In this document: positions 24,163 to 32,854 of the stretch, one piece after another | Position numbering within the stretch: the first letter of the stretch is position 1 | Layout: each line of letters starts with the position of its first letter | Assembly (NCBI RefSeq): GCF_001668725.1 | Contig: NZ_LZKL01000111.1 | Span: forward strand, 1 to 64,000 | Source of the DNA: Mycobacterium sp. E787 | GTDB taxonomy: Bacteria > Actinomycetota > Actinomycetes > Mycobacteriales > Mycobacteriaceae | DNA length: 64,000 nucleotides | Reading direction: 5' to 3' | The notes under the pieces: model-generated | The model's input: only the letters and a program-made list of their open reading frames with translations | The model's database searches: none | What the model was told of the DNA's origin: nothing | Made by a program: the position numbers and the translations under genes

Positions 24163-24921
24163 TCACCCGGCCTTGCGCGCCTCGACCAGGACCCGCGTCG
24201 GGTGCGCGACGAACATGCCGTCTTTTTGGATGTGCTCGTGCAGTTCCCGCAGCCGGTCCCGGTAGCCCTCGACGGTGAAGTCCGGCACCGTCCACACCAC
24301 CTTGCGCAGGAAGTAGACGACGGCGCCGATGTCGAAGAACTCTGCCCGCAGCCGCTCCGCACGCAAATCCACCACCTGCAGGCCCGCGCCTTCCACCTGC
24401 GCGCGCACGGCGTCCGGATGAAACTCGGCCCACTTCTCCGGCTGCGGACCGATGAAGTACTCGACCAGCTCGCCCATCGTGGCGGGCCCGATGTGCTGGG
24501 CGAAGTAGGTGCCGCCGGGCCGCAGCACGCGACGGATCTCGTTCCACCACACGGAGATCGGATGACGGGTGGTCACCAGGTCGAACGCCTCATCGGCGAA
24601 CGGCAGCGGCGGCTCGTCCCGGATCGCCACCAGCACCACGCCGAGCGGATGCAGGCGCTTCGTCGCCAGGGCCGCGTTCGGGGGCCACGTCTCGATGGCC
24701 GCCATGGTGGGTGGGAAGGGACCCGCGCCCGACAGCACCTCGCCGCCCCCGGTGTGGATGTCCAGCGCGGCGGACGCCTTCGCCAATCGGCTGCTCAGCT
24801 GCCGCTGGAAACCCCAGGACGGCCGTTCCTCGGTCGCGCGGCCGTCGAGCCAGGAGAAGTCCCAGCCGTCGACGGATACGGAATCGGCTTCGGCGACCAG
24901 ATCTTCGAATGTGCGGGACAT
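24163..24921 (-). CDS. Class I SAM-dependent methyltransferase
   Basis: 252-residue Rossmann-fold methyltransferase beginning MSRTFEDLVAEA. Motif I is LDIHTGGGEVL, and FADEAFDLVTTRHP with NEIRRVLRPGGTYFAQHIGP form the post-I and motif III regions, as in UbiE-type enzymes. Substrate unknown. Its stop is one base from the stop of the pseudouridine synthase on the other strand (24161/24163), so there is no room for a terminator between them. In M. tuberculosis lprI occupies this slot next to glbN, as I recall; no lipoprotein is present here. Confidence 0.85.
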   Translation of the reverse strand: MSRTFEDLVAEADSVSVDGWDFSWLDGRATEERPSWGFQRQLSSRLAKASAALDIHTGGGEVLSGAGPFPPTMAAIETWPPNAALATKRLHPLGVVLVAIRDEPPLPFADEAFDLVTTRHPISVWWNEIRRVLRPGGTYFAQHIGPATMGELVEYFIGPQPEKWAEFHPDAVRAQVEGAGLQVVDLRAERLRAEFFDIGAVVYFLRKVVWTVPDFTVEGYRDRLRELHEHIQKDGMFVAHPTRVLVEARKAG

Positions 24922-24977
24922 GCATTGCATTGTCACCGAAGCGCCGAGATTGCCGCCATGGCCGCGGTCGGGGGCTG

Positions 24978-25382
24978 TTAAACCTTGGTGGTTTCCGGCG
25001 ACGCGATCTCGGGAGCCAGCGGCGCGATGGCACTGAGTATGTCGGTGACCGTTGCCGAGGGCACCCCGGCGGCGGCAAGCGCGTCGGCCAGGTGGCCCGC
25101 CACCAGGTTGAAGTGATGCATGGTGATGCCGCGGCCCTGGTGCACCTGCTTCATCGGCGCGCCGGTGTAGGGCTCGGGCCCGCCGAGCGCGGCCGCGAAG
25201 AACTCGACCTGCCTGCCCTTGAGGCGGTTCATGTTGGTGCCGCTGAAGAAGCCCGACAGTTGCTCATCGGCAAGCACGCGGGCGTAGAAGTCCTCGACGA
25301 CGACCTCGATGGCCTCCTGTCCGCCGATCCGGTCGTAGATCGTGGTCGGCTCGGGTTTGCGGAAACGTGCCAGAATTTTCAT
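24978..25382 (-). CDS. glbN: Truncated haemoglobin N (group I)
   Basis: 134-residue 2/2 globin. Key residues are TyrB10 at Tyr33 (VEDFYARVL), the proximal His81 (VHQGRGITMHHF) and the family signature FFSGTNMNRLKGRQVEFFAAALGGPEPYTGAPMK. GlbN dioxygenates nitric oxide to nitrate and protects respiration. The M. tuberculosis partner lipoprotein gene lprI is missing; the methyltransferase gene lies 56 bp downstream instead. The short N-terminal extension before YDRIG is retained. Confidence 0.96.
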   Translation of the reverse strand: MKILARFRKPEPTTIYDRIGGQEAIEVVVEDFYARVLADEQLSGFFSGTNMNRLKGRQVEFFAAALGGPEPYTGAPMKQVHQGRGITMHHFNLVAGHLADALAAAGVPSATVTDILSAIAPLAPEIASPETTKV

Positions 25383-25605
25383 AAATTCGATTGGAACATC
25401 GCGGGGTTGCCCACCAGTAAGTGCGCGATCACGCCCGGATTACCCGCTGTAACAAGGGGATTGCTCCTCGATGGCCGCGCCTTGGGTCCCTGTGTGAGCG
25501 GTGGCGTCGCGGTGCGCAGGGCGGCAATCCGGCATCCGCCGGCCTGTCGATGCCCTAGGTTGGTGCTATGACCCACGTCACACCGCCCGTCAGGAGCGAA
25601 TGCCG

Positions 25606-26625
25606 ATGAATCTCCTCGGTGACTTGACGCATCTGGTGGAAAAGCCGTTCGCGGCGGTTTCCAACATCATCAACACCCCCAACTCGGCCGGGCGATATCG
25701 ACCGTTCTATGTGCGCAATCTGCTGGATGTGGTGCAGGGCCGCACGCTTCGCGACGCGGTGAAGGGTAAGACCGTGCTCATCACCGGCGGGTCGTCGGGC
25801 ATCGGGGAGGCCGCCGCCAAGCAGATCGCGGAAGCGGGCGGGGTGGTGGTGCTGGTCGCCCGCACCCGGGAGAACCTCGAGAAGGTCGCCGCAGAGATCG
25901 AAGGCAACGGCGGAACCGCCCACGTCTACCCGTGCGACCTGTCCGACGTGGACGCTATCGCCGCGATGGCAGATCAGGTGATTGACGACCTCGGGGGAGT
26001 CGACATCCTGATCAACAACGCCGGACGGTCGATCCGGCGCTCACTGGAGCTGTCCTACGACCGCATCCACGACTACCAGCGGACGATGCAACTGAACTAC
26101 CTCGGCGCGGTCCAGCTGATCCTCAAGTTCATCCCCGGGATGCGGGAACGCGGCTTCGGGCAGATCATCAACGTCTCCTCGGTCGGCGTGCAGACCCGTG
26201 CGCCGCGCTTCGGCGCCTACATCGCCAGCAAGGCCGCCCTCGACAGCCTGTGCGACGCGCTGCAGGCCGAGGTGGTGAACGACGACGTCAAGTTCACCAC
26301 CGTGCACATGGCGCTGGTGCGCACCCCGATGATCAGCCCCACCACGATGTACGACAAGTTCCCGGCGCTGACGCCGGAGCAGGCGGCCGGCGTGATCGCG
26401 GATGCGATCGTGCACCGGCCCAGGCGCGCCAGCTCGCCGTTCGGGCAATTCGCCGCCGTCGCCGACGCCGTCAACCCTGCGGTGATGGACCGGGTGCGCA
26501 ACCGCGCCTTCGCCATGTTCAAAGACTCCGATGCCGCCAAGGGCGGCGAATCAGCCGGGGATGCAGAGCATTTCGACAAACGCAGCGAAACGTTTGTCCG
26601 CGCGACCCGCGGGATACATTGGTGA
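25606..26625 (+). CDS. Short-chain dehydrogenase/reductase, Rv1543-like (acyl-CoA reductase type)
   Basis: 339-residue SDR. An N-terminal extension of about 55 residues precedes the cofactor motif TGGSSGIGEAAAKQIA. NNAG follows in ILINNAGRSIRRS, and the active site is NVSSVGV with Y-A/I-S-K (YIASKAALD). The length and C-terminal RSETFVRATRGIHW resemble mycobacterial fatty acyl-CoA reductases of the Rv1543 type. ATG 25606 has AGGAG 9 bp upstream; ATG 25600 is too close to that site. It is followed after 4 bp by a second SDR gene, so the pair forms an operon. NADP preference is likely but not proven. Confidence 0.92.
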   Translation: MNLLGDLTHLVEKPFAAVSNIINTPNSAGRYRPFYVRNLLDVVQGRTLRDAVKGKTVLITGGSSGIGEAAAKQIAEAGGVVVLVARTRENLEKVAAEIEGNGGTAHVYPCDLSDVDAIAAMADQVIDDLGGVDILINNAGRSIRRSLELSYDRIHDYQRTMQLNYLGAVQLILKFIPGMRERGFGQIINVSSVGVQTRAPRFGAYIASKAALDSLCDALQAEVVNDDVKFTTVHMALVRTPMISPTTMYDKFPALTPEQAAGVIADAIVHRPRRASSPFGQFAAVADAVNPAVMDRVRNRAFAMFKDSDAAKGGESAGDAEHFDKRSETFVRATRGIHW

Positions 26626-26629
26626 CATC

Positions 26630-27433
26630 ATGAGCCTTCCGAAACCCGACACCGACACCACCGTCGTCATCACCGGCGCCTCCTCCGGCATCGGCGCCGA
26701 ACTGGCCCGCGGCCTGGCCCGCCGCGGGTTCCCGCTGCTGCTGGTCGCCCGGCGCCGCGACCGCCTCGACGAACTCGCCAACGAGGTGGGCCAGGAATAC
26801 TCGGTGGCGGTGGAGGTGCTGCCGCTGGATCTCAGCGATCCCAAGGGCCGCGCCAAGCTGGCGGACCGGCTGCGCACCGAACCCATCGCGGGGCTGTGCA
26901 ACAGCGCGGGTTTCGGCACCAGCGGTGTCTTCTACGAGTTGCCGCTGGAGCGGGAAAGCGAAGAGGTCACCCTCAACGCGCTAGCCCTGATGGAGCTCAC
27001 CCACGCGGTCCTGCCCGGCATGGTCGAGCGCGGCTCCGGTGCCGTGATGAACATCGCCTCGATCGCCGGTTTTCAACCGTTGCCCTACATGGCGGTGTAT
27101 TCGGCCACCAAGGCGTTCGTGCAGACGTTCTCCGAGGCGATCCACGAGGAGCTGCACGGAACGGGCGTGTCGGTCACGGTGCTGTGTCCGGGCCCGGTGC
27201 CCACGGAGTGGGCCGAGATCGCCCACGCCGAACGGTTCAGCATCCCCGTCGCGCAGGTCTCGCCGCAGGACGTGGCCGAAGCGGCCATCGGCGGGATGCT
27301 GGTCGGCAAGCGCAGCGTGGTGCCGGGCATCGTGCCCAAGGTGGTCAGCACCGGCGGCCGGTTCGTGCCGCGCACGCTGCTGCTGCCGGGGCTGCGGATC
27401 GGCAACCGATTCCGCGGGGGGCCCAGCCGCTGA
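26630..27433 (+). CDS. Short-chain dehydrogenase/reductase, Rv1544-like
   Basis: 267-residue classical SDR with TGASSGIGAELARGLARRG for cofactor binding, LCNSAGFGTSG in place of the usual NNAG, catalytic Ser in MNIASIAGF and Y-x-x-x-K as YSATKAF. It is of the ketoacyl-reductase/DltE-like subgroup. ATG 26630 lies 4 bp after the stop of the preceding SDR gene; longer in-frame starts would lie inside that gene. Substrate unknown; cotranscription suggests related lipid substrates. Confidence 0.92.
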   Translation: MSLPKPDTDTTVVITGASSGIGAELARGLARRGFPLLLVARRRDRLDELANEVGQEYSVAVEVLPLDLSDPKGRAKLADRLRTEPIAGLCNSAGFGTSGVFYELPLERESEEVTLNALALMELTHAVLPGMVERGSGAVMNIASIAGFQPLPYMAVYSATKAFVQTFSEAIHEELHGTGVSVTVLCPGPVPTEWAEIAHAERFSIPVAQVSPQDVAEAAIGGMLVGKRSVVPGIVPKVVSTGGRFVPRTLLLPGLRIGNRFRGGPSR

Positions 27434-27468
27434 TGCTGTCGGCTTCCCCACTGCGGCCGCGCTGACGG

Positions 27469-27660
27469 GTGTGAGTCCTGGGCGTTGCGTGTGAATCCAC
27501 GGCGGAAAAATCCCTGTTTCAGCGCCCTGAGCTCACACGCAAAGCCCTGTGCTCACACGCAAAGCCCTGCGCTCACACGCAACGCCCTGAGCTCACACAC
27601 AAAAGCCCTGAGCTCACGCGCAAAGCCCTCAGTTCACACGCCCAAGTCGTGGGCTCACAC
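27469..27660. repeat. 20-bp tandem repeat array with an inverted head
   Basis: The unit GCCCTGNGCTCACACGCAAA recurs at 27524, 27544, 27564, 27584, 27605 and 27625 with 20- or 21-bp spacing, then decays. In front of it (27469-27498) about one and a half copies are present in reverse orientation (GTGTGAGTCCTGGGCGTTGC). The array fills the gap between the second SDR gene and the SRPBCC gene and ends 20 bp before the latter's start. A transcript could fold by pairing the inverted head with any later copy. Confidence 0.9.
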
Positions 27661-27679
27661 CGGCAGCTAGGCTCGGGCG

Positions 27680-28111
27680 ATGGCCGCCGTTGACATGACC
27701 GCCGACATGCCGATGACCCCGCAGGACATGTGGGATCACGTGTCGGACCTGTCGGATCTGGGCGAATGGCTGGTGATGCACGAGGGCTGGCGCAGCGAGC
27801 TGCCCGACGAGATCACCGAGGGCACCGAGATCGTCGGCGTGGCGCGGTCCAAGGGCCTGCGCAACCGGGTGACGTGGACGGTGACGACCTGGGACCCGCC
27901 GCACCAGGTGGCGATGAAGGGATCAGGCAAGGGCGGCACGAAATACGCCGTCACCCTGAGCGTGCGGGCCACCGAAGACGGGTCCACCCTCGGCCTGCGG
28001 CTGGAGCTGGGCGGGCGCCCGCTGTTCGGCCCGGTCGGCTCGGCCGCGGCCCGCGCCGTCAGGGGAGACGTCGAGAAGTCGCTGCAGCAGTTTGTGGAGC
28101 GGTACGGCTAG
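27680..28111 (+). CDS. SRPBCC-fold protein, Rv1546-like
   Basis: 143-residue START/polyketide-cyclase-like (SRPBCC) protein. The start MAAVDMTADMPMTPQDMWDHVSDLSDLGEWL and the central VTWTVTTWDPPHQVAMKGSG strand region are typical of the mycobacterial subgroup annotated as polyketide cyclase or Rv0910-like toxin. These proteins bind hydrophobic ligands in a deep cavity; no reaction is established. No partner antitoxin is adjacent. It directly follows the 20-bp repeat array. Confidence 0.85.
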   Translation: MAAVDMTADMPMTPQDMWDHVSDLSDLGEWLVMHEGWRSELPDEITEGTEIVGVARSKGLRNRVTWTVTTWDPPHQVAMKGSGKGGTKYAVTLSVRATEDGSTLGLRLELGGRPLFGPVGSAAARAVRGDVEKSLQQFVERYG

Positions 28112-28125
28112 GAATCTCATCGCCG

Positions 28126-28548
28126 TCAACCTCGTTGGAGTTGTCCCCGCAGACGGCGTTTCAAGGTTGCAATCCTGAGTAGCTGAATGGTCAGGTTTAT
28201 GGCTCCCAACATAGGGAACAACCCGATATAGATCCGAAGGGATCTGATTCCGTGCAATTCAATAGTGCTGAATACGATGAAGCACCCGATGGTAAAAACC
28301 GCGGCCGGAATCGAGAAGGCCATCAAGGATCCACGGTCAGCGATCGCTTGGGCCGCGCAATCTAATTCGTCCTTCGTCATCGGTTCGCCCTGGCGCAATT
28401 TACCTAACACTCTTTTGACGCCACCGATCTCCTCGCCGACCGGTGTGGGCGGGCGGTCCAGCAGCCGCTTCACGAAAGCAAAGACAAAAGCGGCGAATAC
28501 CAATTCGGCCACGCCTGCTAGCACCGCCAGATAACCAAATAGGCCCAA
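28126..28548 (-). CDS. Small membrane protein downstream of mmpL
   Basis: 140-residue protein with three hydrophobic segments near residues 5-26 (LAVLAGVAELVFAAFVFAFV), 74-94 (LMAFSIPAAVFTIGCFIVF) and 106-127, and a charged cytoplasmic loop GEEIGGVKRVLGKLRQGE. No family recognised. It lies 99 bp downstream of the mmpL gene on the same strand, so it may be the last gene of the tetR-mmpS-mmpL unit. Codon choice is less GC-extreme than its neighbours. Confidence 0.7.
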   Translation of the reverse strand: MGLFGYLAVLAGVAELVFAAFVFAFVKRLLDRPPTPVGEEIGGVKRVLGKLRQGEPMTKDELDCAAQAIADRGSLMAFSIPAAVFTIGCFIVFSTIELHGIRSLRIYIGLFPMLGAINLTIQLLRIATLKRRLRGQLQRG

Positions 28549-28647
28549 ATTTATTCACTCCTTTGTCGAACACGATCCTGTTGGGCAGCCGAGGAACCGG
28601 GCGCGAGCGACCGCGAAGACGATGGCCGCCGTCGGGCCGGGGTTCGG

Positions 28648-31578
28648 TCAGGCTCTCGTTGAGGCGCGGGATTGCGTTGCATCTGAAGGTGATTGGTACG
28701 TCACGGCCGGGTCTCCGTCTTCCCACAGCAGAAGTTGACGAACCGCGGGACGCGGTCCGTACGGACGAAGCATCGTGCTGGCTGGGCGGGGGCGCACGCG
28801 TTGGGGCCACCAGAACCAGCGCCCGAGCAGCGCAGCCACGGACGGTGTCATGAATGACCGCACGATCAAAGTGTCGAACAGCAGACCCAAGGCGATCGTC
28901 GTCCCAATTTGACCCAGCACCAACAAGGAGGCGGAAACAAATGACGCCATGGTGAAGGCGAACACCAGGCCGGCAGACGTCACCACCGCCCCGCTGCCTG
29001 CCATGGCGCGGATGATGCCCGTATTCAACCCGGCGTGAATTTCTTCCCTGAACCGCGAGATCAGTAGCAGGTTGTAGTCGGATCCCACCGCCAGCAGGAT
29101 GATGACTGATAGTGCCAGGCAGATCCAATAGAGCTTGATACCCAGGATGTCCTGCCAGACCAGGACGGAAAGCCCGAAAGATGCGCCCAACGAGAGCGCC
29201 ACGGTGCCCACGATGACGATGGCTGCGACCAGACTTCGGGTAATGATCACCATGATGAGCAGAATCAGGCTCAGCGCGGCTATTCCGGCGATCAGGAGGT
29301 CGTATTTGGCGCCGTCTGCGATGTCTTTGTACGTGGCGGCCGTGCCGGCGAGATAAATGTTGGAGTCTCCCAACGGGGTATTCTTCACGGCCTGTTTGGC
29401 CGCCTCCCTGATCGGGTCGATATGCGAGATGCCTTCGGGCGTTGCGGGATCACCTTCGTGGGAGATGATCATGCGGGCGGCCTTGCCGTCCGGCGAGAGG
29501 AATAGTTTTAGACCCCTTTTGAACTCCGGGTTGCCGAAAGCCTCGGGCGGCAGGTAGAAGGAATCATCGTTCTTGGCGGCGTCATAAGCCTGCCCCAGGG
29601 CGGTCGCAGTGTCGGTATTCGCCCGCGTCTGAGCATTGATCCCCAAGTTCGTGGCGTAGTTCGACAGCGTCAGGCCGAGGTTCTTCTCCTGATCGGCGAT
29701 CTGAGGCGGCAACAAAGTCACCAACTTCTGCTGGCCCGCATCCAACTTGTCCAAGCTGCCGGTGAGCTTTTCGAACTGCGCACTCAGCTGATCAATCCCG
29801 TCGAGTGCGTCGAAAACGGATCGCAGGGCAAAGCAGGCGGGAATGTCGTAGCAGTGCCTTTCCCAATAGAAATAACTGCGAATGGGCCGGAAGAAGTCGT
29901 CGAAATTCGCGATCTTATCCCGCAGCTCGTTGATGGTGGCGATCGTCTCGTGAAAGCTTTGGGTCTCGTCGTGCGTGGAAGCGGCGAGCTGTTTCTGCAG
30001 GCCGTACTGTTGGTTCAAGATGCTGATTGTGTCTCTGAGATTGTCGGCCTGCTTGAGCAGATCCTCCGCACGCTCTTTCTGATACTGCAGGTTCTCGATG
30101 CTGCCGATGCTGCCCGCGCTGATCTGGAAAGCCAGCGAGGTGTGTTCGATCGGGGTTCCCAACGGCCTGGTCATGGACTGCACCTGGGCGATTCCGGGAA
30201 GGTGCGCGATCGCTTTCGCGACCCGCTCCAGGTTGATCATGTCGGCAGGATTGCGCATGTCGTGATCGGTTTCGATCATCAGCAGTTCGGGATTGAGCCG
30301 GGCTTGAGAAAAGTGCCGCTCCGCGGCCGCGTAACCGACATTCGCCGGGGCGCTGGCCGGCATGTAGGGGCGCGCGTCGTAGTTCGTTTTGTATCCGGGC
30401 AAAGCGAGCAGACCGATCAGGGCGACACCGGTCGCCACGACCAGGATGGGGCCGGGCCAGCGCACGATCGCGGTGCCGATGCGCCGCCAGCCGCGAGTCG
30501 CCAGCCGGCGCTTTGGGTCGAACAATCCGAAAAGGCTGCCCACGGTGATCACCGCCGGGGCCAGGCTGAGCGCGGCCACCAGTGCGACCCCGATACCTAT
30601 CGCGGCGGGAATGCCCAGGCTCTGAAAGTAATTCAGCCTGGTGAAGCGCAAACAGAGCACAGCACCGGCGACAGTCAGACCGGAGCCCAAGACCACATGG
30701 GTGGTCCCACGGTACATGGTGTAGAAGGCGGTTTCACGGTTCTGCCCGTCGTGCCGCGCCTCGTGGTAGCGGCCGACAAAAAAGATCGCGTAGTCGGTGC
30801 CGGCGGCGATGACGAGCAGCGTGAGCAGATTCGTCGCATACGTCGAGAGCCCGATCAACCCGACGCTGCCGAGAAAGGCGACAATGCCCCTGGCGGCGGC
30901 CATTTCAACGATGACAGTGACCAGCACGAAGATTGCCGTGACAGAGCGGTAAACCCAAAACAACATGGCCAGGATCACCAGTACCGTGATCACGGTGACC
31001 TTGAAGATGCCCTTGCTGCCGACTTCGAACTGGTCCGTGACCAGCGGCGCCGCGCCGGTCACATACGCCTTGACCCCAGGCGGTGCGGGCGTATGCGCCA
31101 CGATTTCGCGGATAGCGTCGACGGACTCGTTGGCCATCGCATCGCCCTGGTTGCCGGCAAGGTAGACCTGTACGTAGGCGGCCTTGCCGTCTTTGCTTTG
31201 CGAGCCCGCCGCCGTCAGCGGATCTCCCCAGAAATCCTGGACGTGCTCCACATGCTTGGGGTCGTGCTCGAGCTTGCGGACCAGAGCGTCGTAAAACCGG
31301 TGGGCATCGTCGCCCAGCGGCTTGTCGCCTTCCAGGACGATCATGGCCGCACTGTCGGAATCGAATTCGTGAAACACTTTGCCGATGTGTTGCATCGCCT
31401 GAAACGACGGCGCGCTCGGGGTATTCAGGGATACGTTGTGGGCTCTGGCCACATCCTCCAGATTCGGGACGGCAATATTCGAGATGGCGGCCACGGCCAC
31501 CCAGAGCAGCAGGATCGGCACCGAAAGACGACGAATCGCTTGCGCCAGAGCGGGTTTCGGAGCGGGATCCTCGCTCAT
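28648..31578 (-). CDS. MmpL-family RND lipid transporter
   Basis: 976-residue RND exporter from ATG 31578, whose start overlaps the mmpS stop (ATGA). TM1 is at about residues 20-40. A first periplasmic domain precedes the TM2-6 cluster with GTDYAIFFVGRYHEAR. A large second periplasmic loop (roughly 430-760) contains a long helical stretch (LQYQKERAEDLLKQADNLRD, SQFEKLTGSLDKLDAGQQ) and a Cys pair (HCYDIPACF). The second TM cluster has VGSDYNLLLISRFREE. The C-terminus ends GRWFWWPQRVRPRPAS followed by a short tail. This architecture matches MmpL4/MmpL5-type proteins that work with MmpS. The cargo could be a glycolipid or siderophore; not predictable. Confidence 0.95.
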   Translation of the reverse strand: MSEDPAPKPALAQAIRRLSVPILLLWVAVAAISNIAVPNLEDVARAHNVSLNTPSAPSFQAMQHIGKVFHEFDSDSAAMIVLEGDKPLGDDAHRFYDALVRKLEHDPKHVEHVQDFWGDPLTAAGSQSKDGKAAYVQVYLAGNQGDAMANESVDAIREIVAHTPAPPGVKAYVTGAAPLVTDQFEVGSKGIFKVTVITVLVILAMLFWVYRSVTAIFVLVTVIVEMAAARGIVAFLGSVGLIGLSTYATNLLTLLVIAAGTDYAIFFVGRYHEARHDGQNRETAFYTMYRGTTHVVLGSGLTVAGAVLCLRFTRLNYFQSLGIPAAIGIGVALVAALSLAPAVITVGSLFGLFDPKRRLATRGWRRIGTAIVRWPGPILVVATGVALIGLLALPGYKTNYDARPYMPASAPANVGYAAAERHFSQARLNPELLMIETDHDMRNPADMINLERVAKAIAHLPGIAQVQSMTRPLGTPIEHTSLAFQISAGSIGSIENLQYQKERAEDLLKQADNLRDTISILNQQYGLQKQLAASTHDETQSFHETIATINELRDKIANFDDFFRPIRSYFYWERHCYDIPACFALRSVFDALDGIDQLSAQFEKLTGSLDKLDAGQQKLVTLLPPQIADQEKNLGLTLSNYATNLGINAQTRANTDTATALGQAYDAAKNDDSFYLPPEAFGNPEFKRGLKLFLSPDGKAARMIISHEGDPATPEGISHIDPIREAAKQAVKNTPLGDSNIYLAGTAATYKDIADGAKYDLLIAGIAALSLILLIMVIITRSLVAAIVIVGTVALSLGASFGLSVLVWQDILGIKLYWICLALSVIILLAVGSDYNLLLISRFREEIHAGLNTGIIRAMAGSGAVVTSAGLVFAFTMASFVSASLLVLGQIGTTIALGLLFDTLIVRSFMTPSVAALLGRWFWWPQRVRPRPASTMLRPYGPRPAVRQLLLWEDGDPAVTYQSPSDATQSRASTRA

Positions 31579-32021
31579 GCGGACTTCACCAGGCAAAAGG
31601 TATAGGCGTTCACTTGGTTGACGATCCTTTCGTCCTTGACCTCACCGTCCACCGTGATGCGACAGCCAAGCGAATCGCTGTTGCCCTGCGCCACGAGGTT
31701 GCTGAAGGCTCCGGGCTGTGTCGTCACCATGGTCAACGACCAGGGCAGGGCCGCGTTCAACACCTGCTTCGGCTGTACGTTGATGTCCACGTAGTTGATA
31801 GTCGCCACCGCGCCGGAGTCGCCGAAGACCTCGAGGGTGATGTGCTTGGGACTGAAGGGTTCGGTCTGTTCTGAGATGCCACCGGCCGCCGACGTGTTGT
31901 TGTGAGATCCGAAGATCCCGTGCAGTCGATAGACGCAGAATCCCGCGACGGCCACGACCACGACGACGACGAGCACCATCCACCCCCGCCTGACGAGGGA
32001 CGTAACCCGAATCCCCATCAC
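31575..32021 (-). CDS. MmpS-family accessory protein
   Basis: 148-residue protein with one N-terminal membrane anchor (GWMVLVVVVVVAVAGFCVYRLHGIFG), the usual PKHITLEVFG.SGAVATINYVD strand pair and the C-terminal RITVDGEVKDERIVNQVNAYTFCLVKSA. It is the extracytoplasmic partner of MmpL exporters. The stop overlaps the mmpL start by four bases. A second ATG three bases in (32018) is an equally good start. It lies downstream of a TetR gene in the same direction. Confidence 0.95.
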   Translation of the reverse strand: MMGIRVTSLVRRGWMVLVVVVVVAVAGFCVYRLHGIFGSHNNTSAAGGISEQTEPFSPKHITLEVFGDSGAVATINYVDINVQPKQVLNAALPWSLTMVTTQPGAFSNLVAQGNSDSLGCRITVDGEVKDERIVNQVNAYTFCLVKSA

Positions 32022-32047
32022 CCGTTGGCCTTCCGATGCTCGGGCGA

Positions 32048-32108
32048 CACGGTCACGCTGACGCTGTGACCGTGGCCGTTGCTATGACCCTACGGTACTG
32101 ATTAGTAC
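32048..32108 (-). promoter_or_regulatory. Two palindromes in the tetR-mmpS gap (candidate TetR operators)
   Basis: CACGGTCAC at 32048-32056 pairs perfectly with GTGACCGTG at 32066-32074 (9-nt spacer), 27 bp before the mmpS start on the minus strand. Further upstream GTACT at 32095-32099 and AGTAC at 32104-32108 form a short operator-like palindrome. On the minus strand TAGGGT follows closely and could act as a -10. Both fit autoregulatory or operon-specific TetR binding; the 9-bp pair could alternatively be an RNA hairpin in the mmpS leader. Confidence 0.5.
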
Positions 32109-32158
32109 TGCACAAGAGACGGAATCGTACACTTTACGAAGTCGGGTGCCGGGTTCCG

Positions 32159-32755
32159 TTATCCATGGGGCCGGGTGAGTCCGGGAAGGATGAAGTCGTC
32201 GACGAGGGCGCGCACGGTGCGACGGGTGGGCGCCCGGCCCGGGATGATGGAGCGGAAGATCAGGTATCCGGGCAACAAATCCCAGAGCTCGTCGGCGACC
32301 GCGGCCTCGTCGATCTCGCCCCGGTCGACGGCCTGCCGCAGGATGTGCTGGATCATGGCCTTGCGCTGGTCGAGGAACTGGTGCTGCATAGCTTCCCTGA
32401 GGGCGCGGTGGCGCGACACCTCGACGAGCACCGCGCGGATGGTGCCGGCGTTCTGCTGGCCCTGCTGGCAGATCTTCTCGCCGACCTGCAGCAGATCGCC
32501 CCTCAGCGTGCCCGTTTCCGGCGGGACCGCCACCTGTCGGATGCCCTCGATGAAGGCGGCCAGCACCAGTTCGGCTTTGGAGGGCCAGCTCCGGTACACG
32601 GTGGCCTTGCTGGCGCGGGCCTCGCTGGCCACGGCGTCGACCGTCAACCCGTCGTACCCGTGCTCCTGCAGCAGCCGCAACGTCACCGCGAGCAGCTCGG
32701 CCTCGCGCGGCGACCACGGTGTCGGCCCCGCGAACCGGTCGGCAGTCTGGGTCAT
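32159..32755 (-). CDS. TetR/AcrR-family transcriptional regulator
   Basis: 198-residue regulator. The N-terminal HTH is LLAVTLRLLQEHGYDGLTVDAVASEARASKATVYRSWPSKAELVLAAF, a textbook TetR DNA-binding domain (residues about 20-67). The C-terminal ligand domain is divergent. It is encoded upstream of mmpS-mmpL in the same orientation with a 137-bp gap containing palindromes, so it probably represses that export operon. Its start lies 99 bp from the divergent dnaE1 start. Confidence 0.92.
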   Translation of the reverse strand: MTQTADRFAGPTPWSPREAELLAVTLRLLQEHGYDGLTVDAVASEARASKATVYRSWPSKAELVLAAFIEGIRQVAVPPETGTLRGDLLQVGEKICQQGQQNAGTIRAVLVEVSRHRALREAMQHQFLDQRKAMIQHILRQAVDRGEIDEAAVADELWDLLPGYLIFRSIIPGRAPTRRTVRALVDDFILPGLTRPHG

Positions 32756-32778
32756 CCGCCCACTTTAGATCCGCGGCG

Positions 32779-32809
32779 CGCGAGTGTGTGAGTTGAAGAC
32801 ACACTCGCG
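32779..32809. repeat. Perfect 11-bp inverted repeat in the tetR-dnaE1 divergent promoter
   Basis: CGCGAGTGTGT at 32779-32789 pairs with ACACACTCGCG at 32799-32809 around a 9-nt loop. It lies 45 bp before the dnaE1 start and 23 bp from the tetR start. Its outer end CGCGAGTGT fits the common end pattern of other hairpins in this window, although here it sits in a promoter rather than at gene ends. Confidence 0.75.
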
Positions 32810-32854
32810 ACACGCCGGGGATGCGTCGGTGGTCGGTCATAGACTGGCGTCCCT

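Noticed and set aside
27522..27660. CRISPR array
   Set aside because: Repeats are contiguous with a 20-bp period and no spacers, and no cas genes are present.
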